Shown here piece after piece: positions 1 to 13,252 of a DNA stretch of 64,000 nucleotides. Location: positions 2,998,501 to 3,062,500 of the forward strand of contig SMMW01000001.1 of the NCBI GenBank assembly GCA_004794655.1. Reading direction: 5' to 3'. Under the pieces are notes generated by a model, which was given only the letters and a program-made list of their open reading frames with translations, was not told where the DNA came from and ran no database searches. How positions within the stretch are numbered: the stretch's first letter is position 1; the number at the start of each line of letters is the position of its first letter. The translations under genes were made by a program, and so were the position numbers. The DNA comes from Marisa cornuarietis. Lineage: Eukaryota; Mollusca; Gastropoda; Architaenioglossa; Ampullariidae.

Positions 1-1979
1 ACAAGATTATCTTATGCTTTACTACTGTCATTATATTTGAAAATTAGGGTATGTAACTATTTCTAAACTTTCAATAACCCTTTATATTTTTGTTGTTTTG
101 TTTTTGTTTGATAATTACTGTTTCTTCTTGTATTCACTCATTTTTTTTTAATAATGACAATGCTTTAACAAATCTATAAACCTTACTGCCTGTACATATA
201 GCCTCAACTAACACCTAAAACCACTCACTTTCAGGGTTTGAATAGCGTTCGCTGATTTGCTTTATTCTGTTTCAGTAATTAAGTTTTTGGAGTGGTTAAC
301 TCAGCAAAACAAATGGTATATTGAATATGGATATAACTTCAATGTTAATTATTGTTAGATCCAACTATCTGTTCTTATGTCCACAGGTCAACTCGAGTCA
401 AAAGAGAACATCAGTATATCTGTGCCTTGTCATGAATGAAAAAGATCACCACGTCTGAGACTCTTAAACATCCGGACCACAGATCTATAAGTATAAGCTT
501 GCTAATACTGTATTCCATACACTGTACGATACATATTACCACTAGATGAAGGTCCATGATATTACGGTGTCACATTCATGACGAAGCAATTTGTTCCTAC
601 CTAGTACAGCCCATTTGTCTACATGAAATTTGGATGTTTGGTTAACAATGAGTTAAAAAGAGAAGAAAAATTAAGCTTTAACAGGACCTCCTGACAAAAT
701 ATCTTGCTTGCTAACAAATTGAACCACAGTGGTACGACAGGAAACGCAATGTGTCTCTGCTATTGCGCATGCGTTGGTCTTCAATAGACTTGTAGCGAGT
801 GAGTGTGTCAAGCAAATTACTACTTTCATCTGATCCTTCGCTGTCTATATATTATTTCCTTGCTCATGTTATATGACACAAACCAGCTGCTCGATTTCTT
901 GTATGCTTCTGTAATGTCGCCTTATGTATGTCTGGTCGTTTGTCAGTCAGGACTGACTGCAGTTTCAGTGCACTATTTTCACGCTGGTATCAGTGCTGGT
1001 CAACCGCCTGAAAGCTATGGTGACGGGTTTCATTTTAAATATTTTAAATGTCAGCTACAAAGGAGAGACAGTGGCAATGGCCAGGCTGAATATAGTATCT
1101 GGTGCTGCAACACCACCAAGGTAGCTGCATATAAGGCTGTCACGACGTGGGGGTCCAGCCCTGTAAACAGGTGCTGCATCCAGAGAGGTGGGGGTGGGGG
1201 AGCCTTTGCCGGATGCGAGATTTGAACCCAAACCCGCGATCAACAGTGTTTTGGGCCATCTGATCGCCCAAAGTTCATTTGAATAAATTTAACGCATGCG
1301 CGAGCACATACAGAAACACATAACTATGCGCGCGCGCAAGTACACATACAGGCGCGCGTAACTCATCGGATTGCACCATTTAAGGGAAGCAACTAGTGTA
1401 GACGCTGTTATCTGCTATATGTAGTATATTCCCCTTAACCACATTACTATTCCGTTGTAATTATCAAAAAGTTCAGCTTGACCGTGTACATTTTTAATCT
1501 GATAAACACGACTTGCTAACCGATCGTTGTGCCATCAAAGAATCCCAAAAAATGTTTTGGCATTACAACAAACTTGGCTGAGAAAACGTTTGTTTGTTAT
1601 AGCAAACAGTGAAGCCAGAACAATTTGTGAAAGGCTGATAAAAGATCATGAAGGTCATCTAAAATGCTTAGTAATATTTACCAACAGGTATTTGTTGCAA
1701 GCGAATAATCCTTTGTAACGGCATAATTTTCAATTTAAACAGCGGCTTTCCGGCGTTGCAAAGATAACGATTACACGAAACTCGTAGTGATGTGGGTCAG
1801 TAGGCCGCTCAAGTGCGAGCGTTTTGGCGAGGTCAGGTCTTAAAAGCAAAAACTGTCTATAGGCAATTATTCTCAGTAGTTTAACTGACTCGCGATTGCT
1901 TCATTTGTTTTATGTTGTCGTTGTAAGATTATCAGCTGCGCCAAATCTTCGACAAGGACAACATCGCAGCATTGTCAAA
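1..1979. other. Upstream DNA of the methyltransferase gene
   Basis: No supportable gene. The longest open frame (803-1225) has no recognisable domain. A tRNA-derived repeat-like piece lies near 1125-1275. The 5' UTR and promoter of the methyltransferase must lie in the last few hundred bases, but I see no clear TATA box. Confidence 0.6.
1125..1275 (-). repeat. Possible tRNA-derived SINE fragment
   Basis: On the minus strand the sequence reads like a tRNA head. A box-B-like GGTTCAAATCT lies near 1215-1225, preceded by GATCAGATGG-type sequence near 1255-1265. No full tRNA cloverleaf is apparent, so this is more likely a SINE relic than a tRNA gene. Confidence 0.35.
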
Positions 1980-4900
1980 ATGGCGTCTCCCTGGACGATG
2001 CGACTTCTGAACGCCGGAAATGAGGGTACCCTGGCTTTGGCACTAGCACTCGGACATGAACTGGGCATTTTTGATCTCATCGGTTCATCAACTCATCCCA
2101 TGACGTCAGCTGAAATAGCCGAAAAGGGAAAGCTTAAAGAAAGGTAATCTGTTTGATTATGGCCACGATTGCTGCCCATGTTGAAATTGTTTTCGGCTTG
2201 TGTTTCCGTATATTATTCTTTCTATGGCAAAACAAGATCGTATTCATTTCCTAATTATTAATTAAATGTGTGTAATTAGAAAAGTGCCAGTCGCAGTTTC
2301 CCTGTATAGAAAACACGATGATTGTGCGAGTGGAGTTGGTAGTTGCGCGAACACGTACAGTGCTCAATTATTCAACAGGTGAACGAATTCAAAACAGATG
2401 CACATAAAAGTTCACAATACGCATGAAAAAATCGAAAATCTGGTGGAAAGAGAAGAAGTGAAAGACATGCAAATGTCCGTTCAGCCAGGTTTAACAGTTT
2501 CCGCAGTCCAGGATTGAAAACTGTTCACTATTCAGATCTCATGTCCTCATCAGAGAGACTAGATCAAGCTGTACTCTGATAAACGAATGCCAAGTCTTAT
2601 GATGTTCCCCACTCACCTACCCGTTTACCCCCACGAATAGCACGTATCGACAAATCGGTGTGTTTGTCAGTGGGTCATCCAAACTATATCGAAAATAAAA
2701 TACATTTTATTACTCTCAGTACTGTTTCTTACTTGGCTTGAAAATAGGCTTAACATGAAATCAAAACTGAGTTTGATTTCTCAGCGCTCCTTTTTCACCC
2801 ATCCCCACTTCAAGCTTCATGCGCGGACTGCTTTTGCGAACATGCATTTGCGTGTGTGCAGGCCAGTGCGTATGCACTCTCGGCGGGGCGCTCGTGCCCT
2901 CAATGACCCGCGTCACGTGGCATTGCATCAGTCTGCACTCTTCTACCGAAGTCACACCATTGCAGTGAAACTAGCATTTTCACTTTGTTAATGTATAGAT
3001 ATGTAGAGCCTATTTTGCTGTAATCGATAATCAGCAGTCGAAATGTGCCTTCTAGAATGTGGTATAGTACCGATCGTGCATTTACGCTCAAAGGTACCGT
3101 CCTCATTCTGTGTTCACCTTCGAATTTTTTCTTAAATGCGCATTCAATAGTTCATCCCGACAGCTAGGGCGCGATACAGCGCTACCTTAGAGACGCCATC
3201 ATGTGCTAAGCACCACGTGACCACACTTATCTATACTTTGTTGAGCATGTCGGTGGCACGATCTAGGGCGTAGGCGACCGAGTCACGTTACTCGCACGAT
3301 TAGTTTTGTTGCCCGATGACACTTTACGACGGACAGTCGATACTGGTCTGCTGGCAGCCCCGCCGATGGATATTCTTGAATGAGAAGCTTGCTTGTTCGT
3401 ACACCTGCGATGCCCGGATGCAGTAACCAAAGATATTAAGTTCTGTTTGCTGCCTATGTTAAAAAATAAATTACATCAGGAGTTATTGTATACTCTTGCA
3501 CGCTGCGGGATTTTCAAGGAATGTTTTATTTATGGATATGTTGGATTTATGGATTTATTTGGACTGCATGTTCACCCCTTCCCCTTCCTAGCTAACCCCT
3601 TTGCATTTATAGACTAAAATGATGTATGTTGAAATAAATGTGACCAATTAATAGACTTTCAGAGCAATGAACTGAAATGGCGTTACGCGCCAATTAATAG
3701 GCAGGGGATGAAAAAAAAACCGAACGAGAAAAAAGGAAAGAATATTCGTAATAAGCAAGGATTCTTTTTGAATCAATAAGTAGGCAGGTGTTTGATGAGG
3801 CTGAAGTATAATAATAATAGTGAAGATTTTTATAGCGCATATTCACACTCATAGAGAGCATGCTCTTAGCGCTTAAAACGGGGAAGAGACGTGGACTAAG
3901 TAGACACAGAACACAGGGGACGAAAGAAAACGACAGTACTGACGACGAAACAGAAAACAAAAGGCATCAAGTAACAGGAACAGAGAAATATAGTGATTCT
4001 GCCGAGAAAGATGGGTAAAGTAGCAAGAGGGAAGGGGGGGGGGTTAAGAAGGACTAGCATTGTGTGGACTGTGCGTTTTCAGTGCAGCTTTGAAAGATTC
4101 AGTTGTAGGAAGGTGGCGGATATGGAAAGGAAGAGAATCAGAACCACCGGACTCTCGTACTCCTATCTACATGTCACGTGTACTCGAATCTTCAGTTTTC
4201 GACAAAGAAAGAATATTTTTACTCTGCCGCACTTCCAAGAGTGTCCCAAATGGTACAGACGCTGCATTCTCTCCCCTTTTTGTTCGGATTTAACGTGGAC
4301 AGTCAGTATTGTTTACATTGTCGATTATAGAGCGCTCAAAGAGCTCTTAAGGATTTAATCATTCCTAATATTCCTTCACTCCTTTTTGAAAATTCTGCAG
4401 GCATTCTCTGCTGGGGGTGGGATGCATGAGTGTGATCACGAAGTTAAATATAATAGTAATATAACTCCGTGGTTTGATAGGTGATTTATAATAGACTGTT
4501 TTTTTTGTGAAAGTGTCGCTGTTAAATGTTATACAGTAAATGAAGCATGATCACTCCCTTTCTGGTATATTGTTTGTTTCTGTTGATGCTTTTCTTGTAA
4601 ATGCCTGGCTGTAAAATATCTTCGTAAAGTTTTTATTTTATTGTACAGTATCCAGTTCAAGTTTCGTGACCGATTTTCAGTAAGTTCGCCACGCACTCAC
4701 GACTAGATGGTAAACAGATGGTAAGCAAAAACAAAATGTTTATTGCGTCTCTTCGTTATCTTATCGCCATCATGTGACGCGGCTATTGGCACAGACTTTC
4801 TGGACGAGCAGATGAGTGGATGGGCTTTTCAAGACAAAGTGCCAGCAAGAAACAAAGCCGAACTAACATCGCTACAAAAACTGAATCATAATGGACCTCA

Positions 4901-7734
4901 GCCATGCCGTCTAAATATTCTTCTATCCTTGCTGGTCTTCCTTCTTCCTGCTTTTCATCTGATCGCCGGTAACTTAAGGTGGGTACCCGTGCTGGTGTTA
5001 TTCCAGGAGGTCGAGCAGGGTTTTTCCCAAGCGCATAAGTGGTTGACTTACCGAGGGACTTGAGGTCGTTGCATATATGTGCACTTGTAGTCACGCTTCG
5101 GTTGGCAACTGGAGCAACCTAGCCGGCCGGGTTGCACAGATGTCGGACTGAGCTTCTCCCTTGCTCCAACCTATCCCCACCCCTATTCCTTGTGTGGGGG
5201 CGGGGTTGTGGTGGGGGAAGTGGGCGTGTAGTGGGGTAAATGGGAGTGTCGGTTTGTCTGTTCACTACCACTTTATTCTATGCATGACAAAATCGGCAAA
5301 TCTCCCATCTCCTCTCCCTCACTGCCTTACCTTCCCCAACCTTCTATGGAGTCAGGTACCCCTTCCAGACACGGGTATCGAACTGGCGCGCTTCTCGGTT
5401 CGAACGACAGCGCTCTAAGCACGGCTATCCCCCAGCGCTACGTACTAGGTGCTGGATGTCTGGTGTGCGTGCACAGTCTAGCCGGTTCGATACCCGTATG
5501 GCGCAACGTATTTCCTTCAGTTGACCCAGCTGTAAAATGGGTACCTGACATCCTTGGAGGGTTGGAGAAGGTAAAGCAGCGACGGAGAGGAGATGGGCAC
5601 TGCAACCCGTAATTGCTATATTATGTTGGTCAGTGCAGAAGTATTGTTATCGGAGGTCGCTCATATGCTAACAAGTGATTAGCCTCTCTGTTCGATGGGC
5701 ACATTCTCTTCCCTGAATTTTCTTTTCCTTATTTCTTGTGGTCTCTAAGACACACAACCTATCATCCTCAAAATCACAATAAACAGCGCTTCCTTTCAGA
5801 TTTATTCTTATTTTAGCATTTTTACAGAAAAAATCCGTCCTTAGTTATGATGTAAAAATATAAGACTGCAGCAGATTGTCAAAACAAAAGGGCTTTGTAT
5901 AAGCCCGTATACGAAAGTGAGGAAGGTTTCGTGTTTAGGTCTGTTATGAAAAAAAGACCAAAAGTCATGTCAATAGTGTTATATAACAACTTTGCTTTTT
6001 TCGGAGAATTTCCTGACCATTGTCGCTCGTCACATGGTTGAATGTTCTCCCGAAACTCTCCGTGGTTTGAAACCCCCTACTGCAGCCGACAAGGAAGCTG
6101 CGCCGTTGTGTATAGTACTATTAAGAAATAAAGAAAAAAACAAAGACGGAAAAGTTAAGGATCTTTCTTAACCTGCTCTGACGCCTGGTTATCAATTCGT
6201 TCTTTATCTTCGATTGGCAACTGGGGCAACCTACCCACCCGGGTTTCGCAGATGTCGGACTGAGCTTCTCCCTTGCCCCAATTATCAATTCGTTCTTTAT
6301 CTTCGGCGTTCGATCACTAGTTGGTCGTGCTATGCTGTCAGTGTAGTAACCTCCAAGAAATCCACTGTTCTGCACGAAGAAACATTTTCATAGATCTGCA
6401 CGCACTCTTAAGAGAAAGACAGCTACCATTCCAAATATTTTCAGTCATTAGAGTCTGCGTCATCACTGCTAAAATATAGATAATCTATATTAACGGAATC
6501 ACATCTTTGAAATATTTTTATATGATAAACTCCCGTTGTCATTTGTGCCATGAAACATGTTGGTCTCTTTACTTCATAAAGGAGCAGGCCAAGGACTCGT
6601 TCAAAGCTGGTTATTTGTGAGCACTTTTATGTACAGATAATGTGATATCAGTGCTTTTGACACATAGCCAACAAGGACTTTACATGTGGGTAGTTGATTA
6701 CTACCCCCGAGCTAAATATAACTTCTTTACTATGGTTTTATTTTTCGTAAAAATTTACACCCTGACTGAAGGTCTATATGTGAACTGTAATAAACATTCA
6801 GGCTTATGCAGTAAATCCCTGCTGAATACGACTGAGGGGAATCCCCCCTAGATTTTACATAACTTATCTCTCTATGTTGTGATAATGTATCGGTTTCTCG
6901 TGCCTGCTCTAAAGTTAGCCGTGTTGCGGGTAAGAGAAACGCAGAATGTGCGAGTCGCATCCAGAATCAAAATGAAAGGAAGAGCGTTCGGAGAAGAAGA
7001 AACGGAAGGAAAGAAAACAAGAAGAAAGCACAGTTTATCGCAAGGAGAGCTGGGCCTGCAATGGCTTTGAGACAACAATGCACAGATGTACAAAACATCA
7101 GATATGCATTACACAGAAATCAAAACATAAGTTTATTTATTGCTAGAAACGCTAGAGTGTTCTTGATATTTTACTCAAACGTCGGTGTATCTAAGAATAA
7201 ACAGGTGAAAAAGTAGAATGTGTTGAGAGAGAGAGTGTGTGTGCGTGCGTGCGCGTGTGTGTGGGGGGGAGGGGGGAGATGTCGACCAGAATATCTCTAG
7301 AAGTATTTTACCCAGATTAATTTCCCATCATCTGACACTGCGCCATGTCACGTAAAGATAATTTCAAGAAAAAGGAAAGAGGAGCTGTGATATCTGTTGT
7401 CACTGTCGACTCATTTTCCTCACAGCAGCATAGTTGGCTTGTTTGTTGCTCTAACTGCTCAAATGACTTGTCATCATTAGAATATATTTATGACTGGGAT
7501 ATGAACAAGGGGCGTGCAGATATCCGCTTTACCGTTTCACATACCGAGAAGCGTAAACAGATCTTGGATTGGTACTTCAGTACTCTGTGCTGACCTGACT
7601 TGGCAAGGATCGACCGTAAGCTGAGTATTTAGCTACCTAGTCGGGTACCTCGTACCCTGAACCTGTAAGTCAGGGTTTTCCAAAGCCATAGTTACCCTCC
7701 TCCTACCTTCACGCCCCACCCCTTATCTCCCCTT

Positions 7735-7774
<40 letters not shown>

Positions 7775-10700
7775 GCAACCGGTCTTACCTCGTTTAAACC
7801 CACTGCATGCACCCATGCATAAAGATTTTTTTGTTTGACTATACTTCAGTTCATGCAGTATTGTTGGCTTCCTGCTTGTCAACATTACTAATTTATATAC
7901 GGGGGCTGTTTCACGCTGTAGGTAGAGGATCCAGTTTGTCAGGTGTGCCAGGTCCGTTATCGCGATATTGACTTGTTGGGCTTTTCAGGCTTATCCGGTA
8001 ATAGTTATGCACGTTGAAGTAGCCAGGAAAGCGCAGTGGGTTGTCCTGTGGTCTGTTACACATGAACATAAAAAAACATCTGTGGCTAATATATGAATGA
8101 ACCACCATGACTCATTTCTATGATTGTCTTTTTTTTTCATTCGTCCGACTGTCTGGCCGTCTGTGTGTGTGTGTGTGGGGGGGGGGGAATGTTGATATTT
8201 TTATGGCTTGATGGCGCGAGTTAACCGGTTTCGTTTTCTTCATGTACGTACTTTTCCTGTAACTGCAATGCTAGTGTTTTGACGTGTGTATGAAATATAT
8301 ATGACCCGAGACATCAAAGAACGAAGCGAGAAATAAAAGACAGCAAACCATCTCGATATTTTCTGGGATTCTGAGATCCCACACGAAGATCCACAAATTC
8401 TCTCTGCTAGCCGCCGCATTTAGCCTGTTTACTAACTGGCTGTTTCCTTGTCTCCAGGATCCTTGTCTCTATTTCTTTTCCCCTAACATAGTGACACTAT
8501 GGTTTCTCCTCTCCCCGCCTCCAACAACTGACTAGATCCAACTCGTCATTGGCTTTCCGCATTGACTAGACATCTGATCATCTGGCTGAAAGGACCTCCT
8601 GTGTCTGGCATTGTGTCAAGAAGTATGAAGTCCTTCGTAGACAGGATGTACTGAGTTATTCTCTGTTCCTAACGCCCCAAACGTTTACGCAGGAAACGCC
8701 TATTCAGAACGAAATCCTGTCAACAAATTGACTGAGATCCGTTACAAAATGTTAGTTTTCAAATCATAAACGGAAGTATAGTCGAGGGCCTTCATACGCA
8801 GGCTTTGTCTGACGATGTAAAAGACACTGGACTCATAATATCGTGAGAGACGCTTCTCCATCTCATGTTCCTGGCAGCCGCGGGCGACTTTTTCTGCTGA
8901 CTCGTAATGGACAACCGTGGCTCACAAAATTTGACCGCGGTGTACAGTTGTGCAGACTTGGGGGTTCTTTTTTTCGCATTTTGTTGCGTATCTCACAAAG
9001 AGCTTTCGTAAGAATCGTCTACTCACCCTCAACTCGGTCCCCTTTCCCTAGAATTGTGCGACATTTCCCATCTGTCTACGTTCATGAGGGAGAAAGGAAG
9101 GGTTGAAGGCACTATCCTCAAATAATTCCCAACCTTGCATCCGCTCCATTGGTTGCCCCTTAATTTGAGAGCTATTAGGAGTGATGATGGAAGATTTTAT
9201 CGCTTGTATGCAAAATAAATGAAATACAAATGGTGTAATGTTAGGTTAATTGCCTCGTATCGCTGGAGGTTTGAAAGGGAAGAGATCTCTTTCTGGACTG
9301 CCATGATCACCTGGCAATTCCTGCAAAAATATTTTGTCAGTTATATTGTTCAGAAAAAGCTTTCTCCAAATATATTAAATATGACAGGTTGTTTATTTTT
9401 GTTTCTGTTTTCATTGCTTTCTTTAGGATACAACAAAAAAAAATCTGTCATTAGTCCATGAAATCCTGCAGTGCTAGTTTCGTAGAAATCGAAATAAACT
9501 GCGTGCTTATGTGTGCTTTGACATTTTCTTAAGCAAGAAATGAACTTTACCAAATTAAAGTGAGGCCGTAGACATTATAGGATATTATCTCGGGTATGGC
9601 ACTTGCATTTTATGGATTACTGCCGAAGAAGCGAAAGAAAATTGTGTACTTTACTTTTTTTAACGAGATCGGCTTCATTTGTATATGTCATGGCTTCAAT
9701 ATTAGACCGGCGTTTGTTTCGAAGTATTCCCCCATTTTTCCCACTCCCCCAGGAAATATGGTGCTAAGCAGCTTCCAAAAAGAAACCTACTTCGTTTTTT
9801 TTTTCATGGACCTACTGTCTGGGATTTTTTTTTCAAAACCTCCAGTTTCTTTCGGTGGATTCTTACATGTGAAAGATTCTGTATGTCGCGTGATTTTCAA
9901 AACAAAGCAACAACAAAAAATCATCCACGTGCATGAGCACGTGCAGGCACGTGCGTGTGTGGAATGTGTACTGTGACAGTTTGCTTTTGCTTTGCCTAAT
10001 TTTAGATGACCTACTTTCACCTATGGGGGGGGGGGGGAAAGGAATGTGCTGAGTCGTACGGAGACGATAAACATCGCATTAGTGTTAGATGCGGGTTAGG
10101 TCAAAGGTTACCAGTAAGTCACATGTAAAGTGATGTCGGTAAGCCCTTACAGTCTTACACTATGGGCTTAATATTTCCTCAAATGCTCGCGGGGGAAAAC
10201 CCTAGCCCTTGACATTCCGGAAATAAGTATTTGAAGAAAAAAAAAAGATGATGAAGAGAAAAGAAAACTCGTTACAAAACGTCCGTCCTTATCGTCCGCC
10301 ACATCACGTTTAGCGACAAGCGATGGAAGGACATCCTCAAGAACCCACTCCTGACATAAATAAAGCAGGGCCGTTTCCTGATAGGTGTGGTTAGGTTAAA
10401 GGTGTGGCAGGTTAAAGGAAGACTTCGTGCAAAAGCCTTCCGGATCAAGGTCTAAGAATTCTGCGAACTGCTTTAGCATCATCGCATGGCTTAGAGCTGT
10501 GAAGCCTTAGCCTCAAATTACCCTCGTTTCGAAGTTGTCAAAGAGGGGGTGGGGTGATAATGAGAAAGGATTGGGGGAGAGGTTTGTGGGTCGCAGACGG
10601 AGGGCAGGAGGTGTATGCTCAACACACCAGATTAACGCTTGTTGCTCGCTTCATTCTGACATTTTTCCTGGATCTACCAAGTTCCAGCTTGTCTGGATCA

Positions 10701-10928
10701 CTGTGCAGAAGGAATCAAATGTTGCCAACTAAAGGTGCTCTCCTCAGTCTGCCATAATATTCCATTATCTTTCACTTAGCGCACATCTACAAGGATGTTT
10801 GCCAGGATTTTTTCATCTTTCTCTCACTCTCTCTCCATAACATTCCACCTACGAACAGCCACAATACTACAATACTCGTTTAGCTTGTTAATATTTGTCA
10901 GTGGCACATTCCCTTCCCCTCTTCCTTA

Positions 10929-10985
<57 letters not shown>

Positions 10986-11371
10986 ACACACACACACACA
11001 CACGAGTCTCTTTTCATCTTCAATTATAGTACAGTAATGCTTGCGAGGGATATTGCGGACAGGCGTGCAAAAGATGAAGAAAGAGTTCGGAAAGTAAGCG
11101 AAGGAAATCTCACCTACATAGTTCACTGCAAATCACTGATGCCTATTACCAGAAGTGGTTTTTGAGACGACTTCAAAAGAAAATCAGCAGAAAATCGAAG
11201 GCTAAAAATTGGGCTGAAATTGTCCCTCGCTCGTCGGACGACAGATCAAGCGCTTGACATCGCATAAACTCCATAAAAGAACATAATTACAGGCAGCATT
11301 CCTCGCCCCTTGCATGGTGGGAGTGAAGGCGAGAAAATATCAAATGAAGCACTGATCTAGATTGGTGACAG

Positions 11372-11462
<91 letters not shown>

Positions 11463-13000
11463 ATGATACCTCTAACCTTACAGTATATTGCACGAAATGA
11501 ACTTCCTACATGCGAAATCCTGTTCCCCAGCTACTTCACAAATGCCAATCACAAGGCATATTTTAGTAAAGGGTAATAGTTTAACTAAACTTCATAAAAA
11601 TATATGCGAGGAAGGAGTCTACTTACAGATAACAAACTCTTGATAATATGGAAGTGCACTTTATTTATGATTTATTGCTCAGCACTTTCAGGACCGACCC
11701 ATGCAGCGCGGTCAAAACAAAAAAGTTCCTCCAATTCTTTCTAATCTTTTGTCGTGTCCGAGTTCCGCATCTAAATAACAGGGGCTTTCTTCTAAGAAGC
11801 ATTCTAAAAGAACGCGCTGATTATTCTTGATTTTTTTCCCACGAGTAGGTCGTGTGTGTACGGTACACTTCTTGCTAGATATCTAGTATAGTACAGTATA
11901 CTGAAAACCATTCCCCGGCCCCGGCCTAGGCTACAAACGGCTATTGACAAGTAGTGCAGGCAGTGCTTGGGTTTTTCCGGCGCTTTTTCGTGATTATCAC
12001 TGCAGCCTTTTGTGTTTTGCTAGAGTTTTTTTTTTTTAATTTCTCGAACAGTTTCCGTGCATAATAGTGAACTATTTGCCCAGCAAAGAAAGTTCAGAGG
12101 AATAGATTGTCGCGAATAGCTTGTTGTAAAAACGTCTATATAATATATATAAGCAAGCAAATTAATAGAAGTAGAGAAAGCTTCAATAGTAGTAGAAATA
12201 TTAACAGTAGTAATAGAAGTAGCACAAATTTTATGTATGTTTATCTGTTTATAATGTTGCTGCTTAATCGATCAATATATAAATTAATCGATGAATCTTT
12301 CAATTTTTTATTCTAAATGCGTATTCACCTGGTTATTTTGTTATTTCACTCTCATTTTTATTCAATTATCTTTTATTCATTTTATTATGTAATAAATATA
12401 CTCTAATTTATTTTTCAGTTTAAAGGTGAATACGTTTCATTCTTTGGAAGGTGGAGAACAGAACTGGCTTTTATTTTCAAAACATGTATCACCGAAGACA
12501 GATTCTAAAACTTCGTGGATTTTTTGTAAATACGAACGATCAGATGCAATTTTGAAAAAGATAATGTTGTATAAAGTATTGTGTCCCACATAAGAAGGAA
12601 GTAGTGAAGCACTGATACAACTAATGTTGCTTTTCCTCGCTTACCGGTAGCGCTGGCGTCCATAGTCCTGCTTGACTTCCTGCAGTCAGCAGCATACAAC
12701 TGGCGAATTTTGAGAAAGTTTTCGGGACATCGAAAAACCTCTGGAGTTTTTTTTTTAAACATGTCTTTTTTTACTTTTTATAATGACTCGTATGCTTTAC
12801 AAGAGGACAAGTGTATAGTTAACATTCCTAGGGACTTTTTTAAAATGTTGTATTTCTATTTTCTTAAAAATAATCAGTACGATTATGCTGTCGGATGGTG
12901 TCAAGACGTTTGAAAATAGATGATCATTCATTTGTCTCGTACGACTTAGGAAAGAAATTAACACTTGCTTTATACGCCATCTAACTCTGTCTATATAACT

Positions 13001-13041
<41 letters not shown>

Positions 13042-13089
13042 TTCTATATAACTCTGTGTGTGTGAGTGTGTGTGAGAGAGTTCTATATA

Positions 13090-13143
<54 letters not shown>

Positions 13144-13187
13144 TTCTATATAACTCTGTGTGTGAGTGTGTGAGAGATTTCTATATA

Positions 13188-13252
<65 letters not shown>

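Noticed and set aside
803..1225. 140-codon plus-strand open frame
   Set aside because: No domain, poor composition, overlaps a SINE-like piece and has no splice partner that I can see.
5380..5453. Minus-strand tRNA gene
   Set aside because: Box A and box B are present but a full cloverleaf is not, and SINE body sequence follows; it is a SINE head.
7200..7275. Possible G-quadruplex or regulatory G-rich tract
   Set aside because: It is a GT/G simple-sequence run; nothing ties it to a gene start.
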